Part shown: positions 6,157-6,231 of the stretch, in pieces | How the letters are laid out: every line of letters starts with the position of its first letter | Numbering within the stretch: the stretch's first letter is position 1 | Assembly (NCBI GenBank): GCA_028275075.1 | Contig: JAQCNK010000131.1 | Coordinates: 1-6,231 of the forward strand | Direction: 5' to 3' | From: Haloarcula sp. | Lineage (GTDB): Archaea > Halobacteriota > Halobacteria > Halobacteriales > Haloarculaceae | DNA: 6,231 nt | Translations under genes and position numbers: made by a program | Notes under the pieces: model-generated | What the model saw: the letters and a program-made list of their open reading frames with translations, nothing else | What the model was told of the DNA's origin: nothing | Database searches by the model: none

Positions 6157-6231
<75 letters not shown>

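Overview
The window reads as haloarchaeal chromosome. The proteins are acidic and rich in Asp and Glu, the main genes are GC-rich, start sites sit behind TATA-like boxes with few Shine-Dalgarno sites, and the tRNA lacks an encoded CCA. The genus cannot be named from this sequence alone.

The left half (about 1-3250) is an accessory, mobile-element-like region. It opens with the 3' end of a tyrosine recombinase that keeps its HxxR motif and nucleophilic tyrosine (3-218). An AT-richer spacer follows, carrying an 83-bp palindromic element (296-378). Next comes a second recombinase-derived gene whose reading frame breaks near 745-757. Its recombinase domain has lost the catalytic tyrosine and histidines, and it is joined through a polar linker to a roughly 300-residue domain resembling the archaeal taxis adaptor CheF (main frame 957-2597). 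This fusion is the most unusual object here. Beyond it are a weak short ORF (2645-2902) and a small ribbon-helix-helix-like protein gene on the minus strand (2903-3136). An 80-bp palindrome (3171-3250) closes this half. It shares its outer sequence pattern and parts of its core with the first palindrome, so the two look like copies of one small MITE-like family.

The right half is ordinary core chromosome. It holds a serine O-acetyltransferase gene (cysE, minus strand, 3250-3825) for cysteine synthesis. Divergent from it is a long two-domain gene, 3-hydroxyacyl-CoA dehydrogenase plus enoyl-CoA hydratase (4075-6039), for fatty acid or acyl-CoA beta-oxidation. A complete tRNA-Glu(UUC) gene with its own TATA box ends the window (6157-6231). 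Several starts were moved inward from the longest open frame because the extensions look non-homologous.
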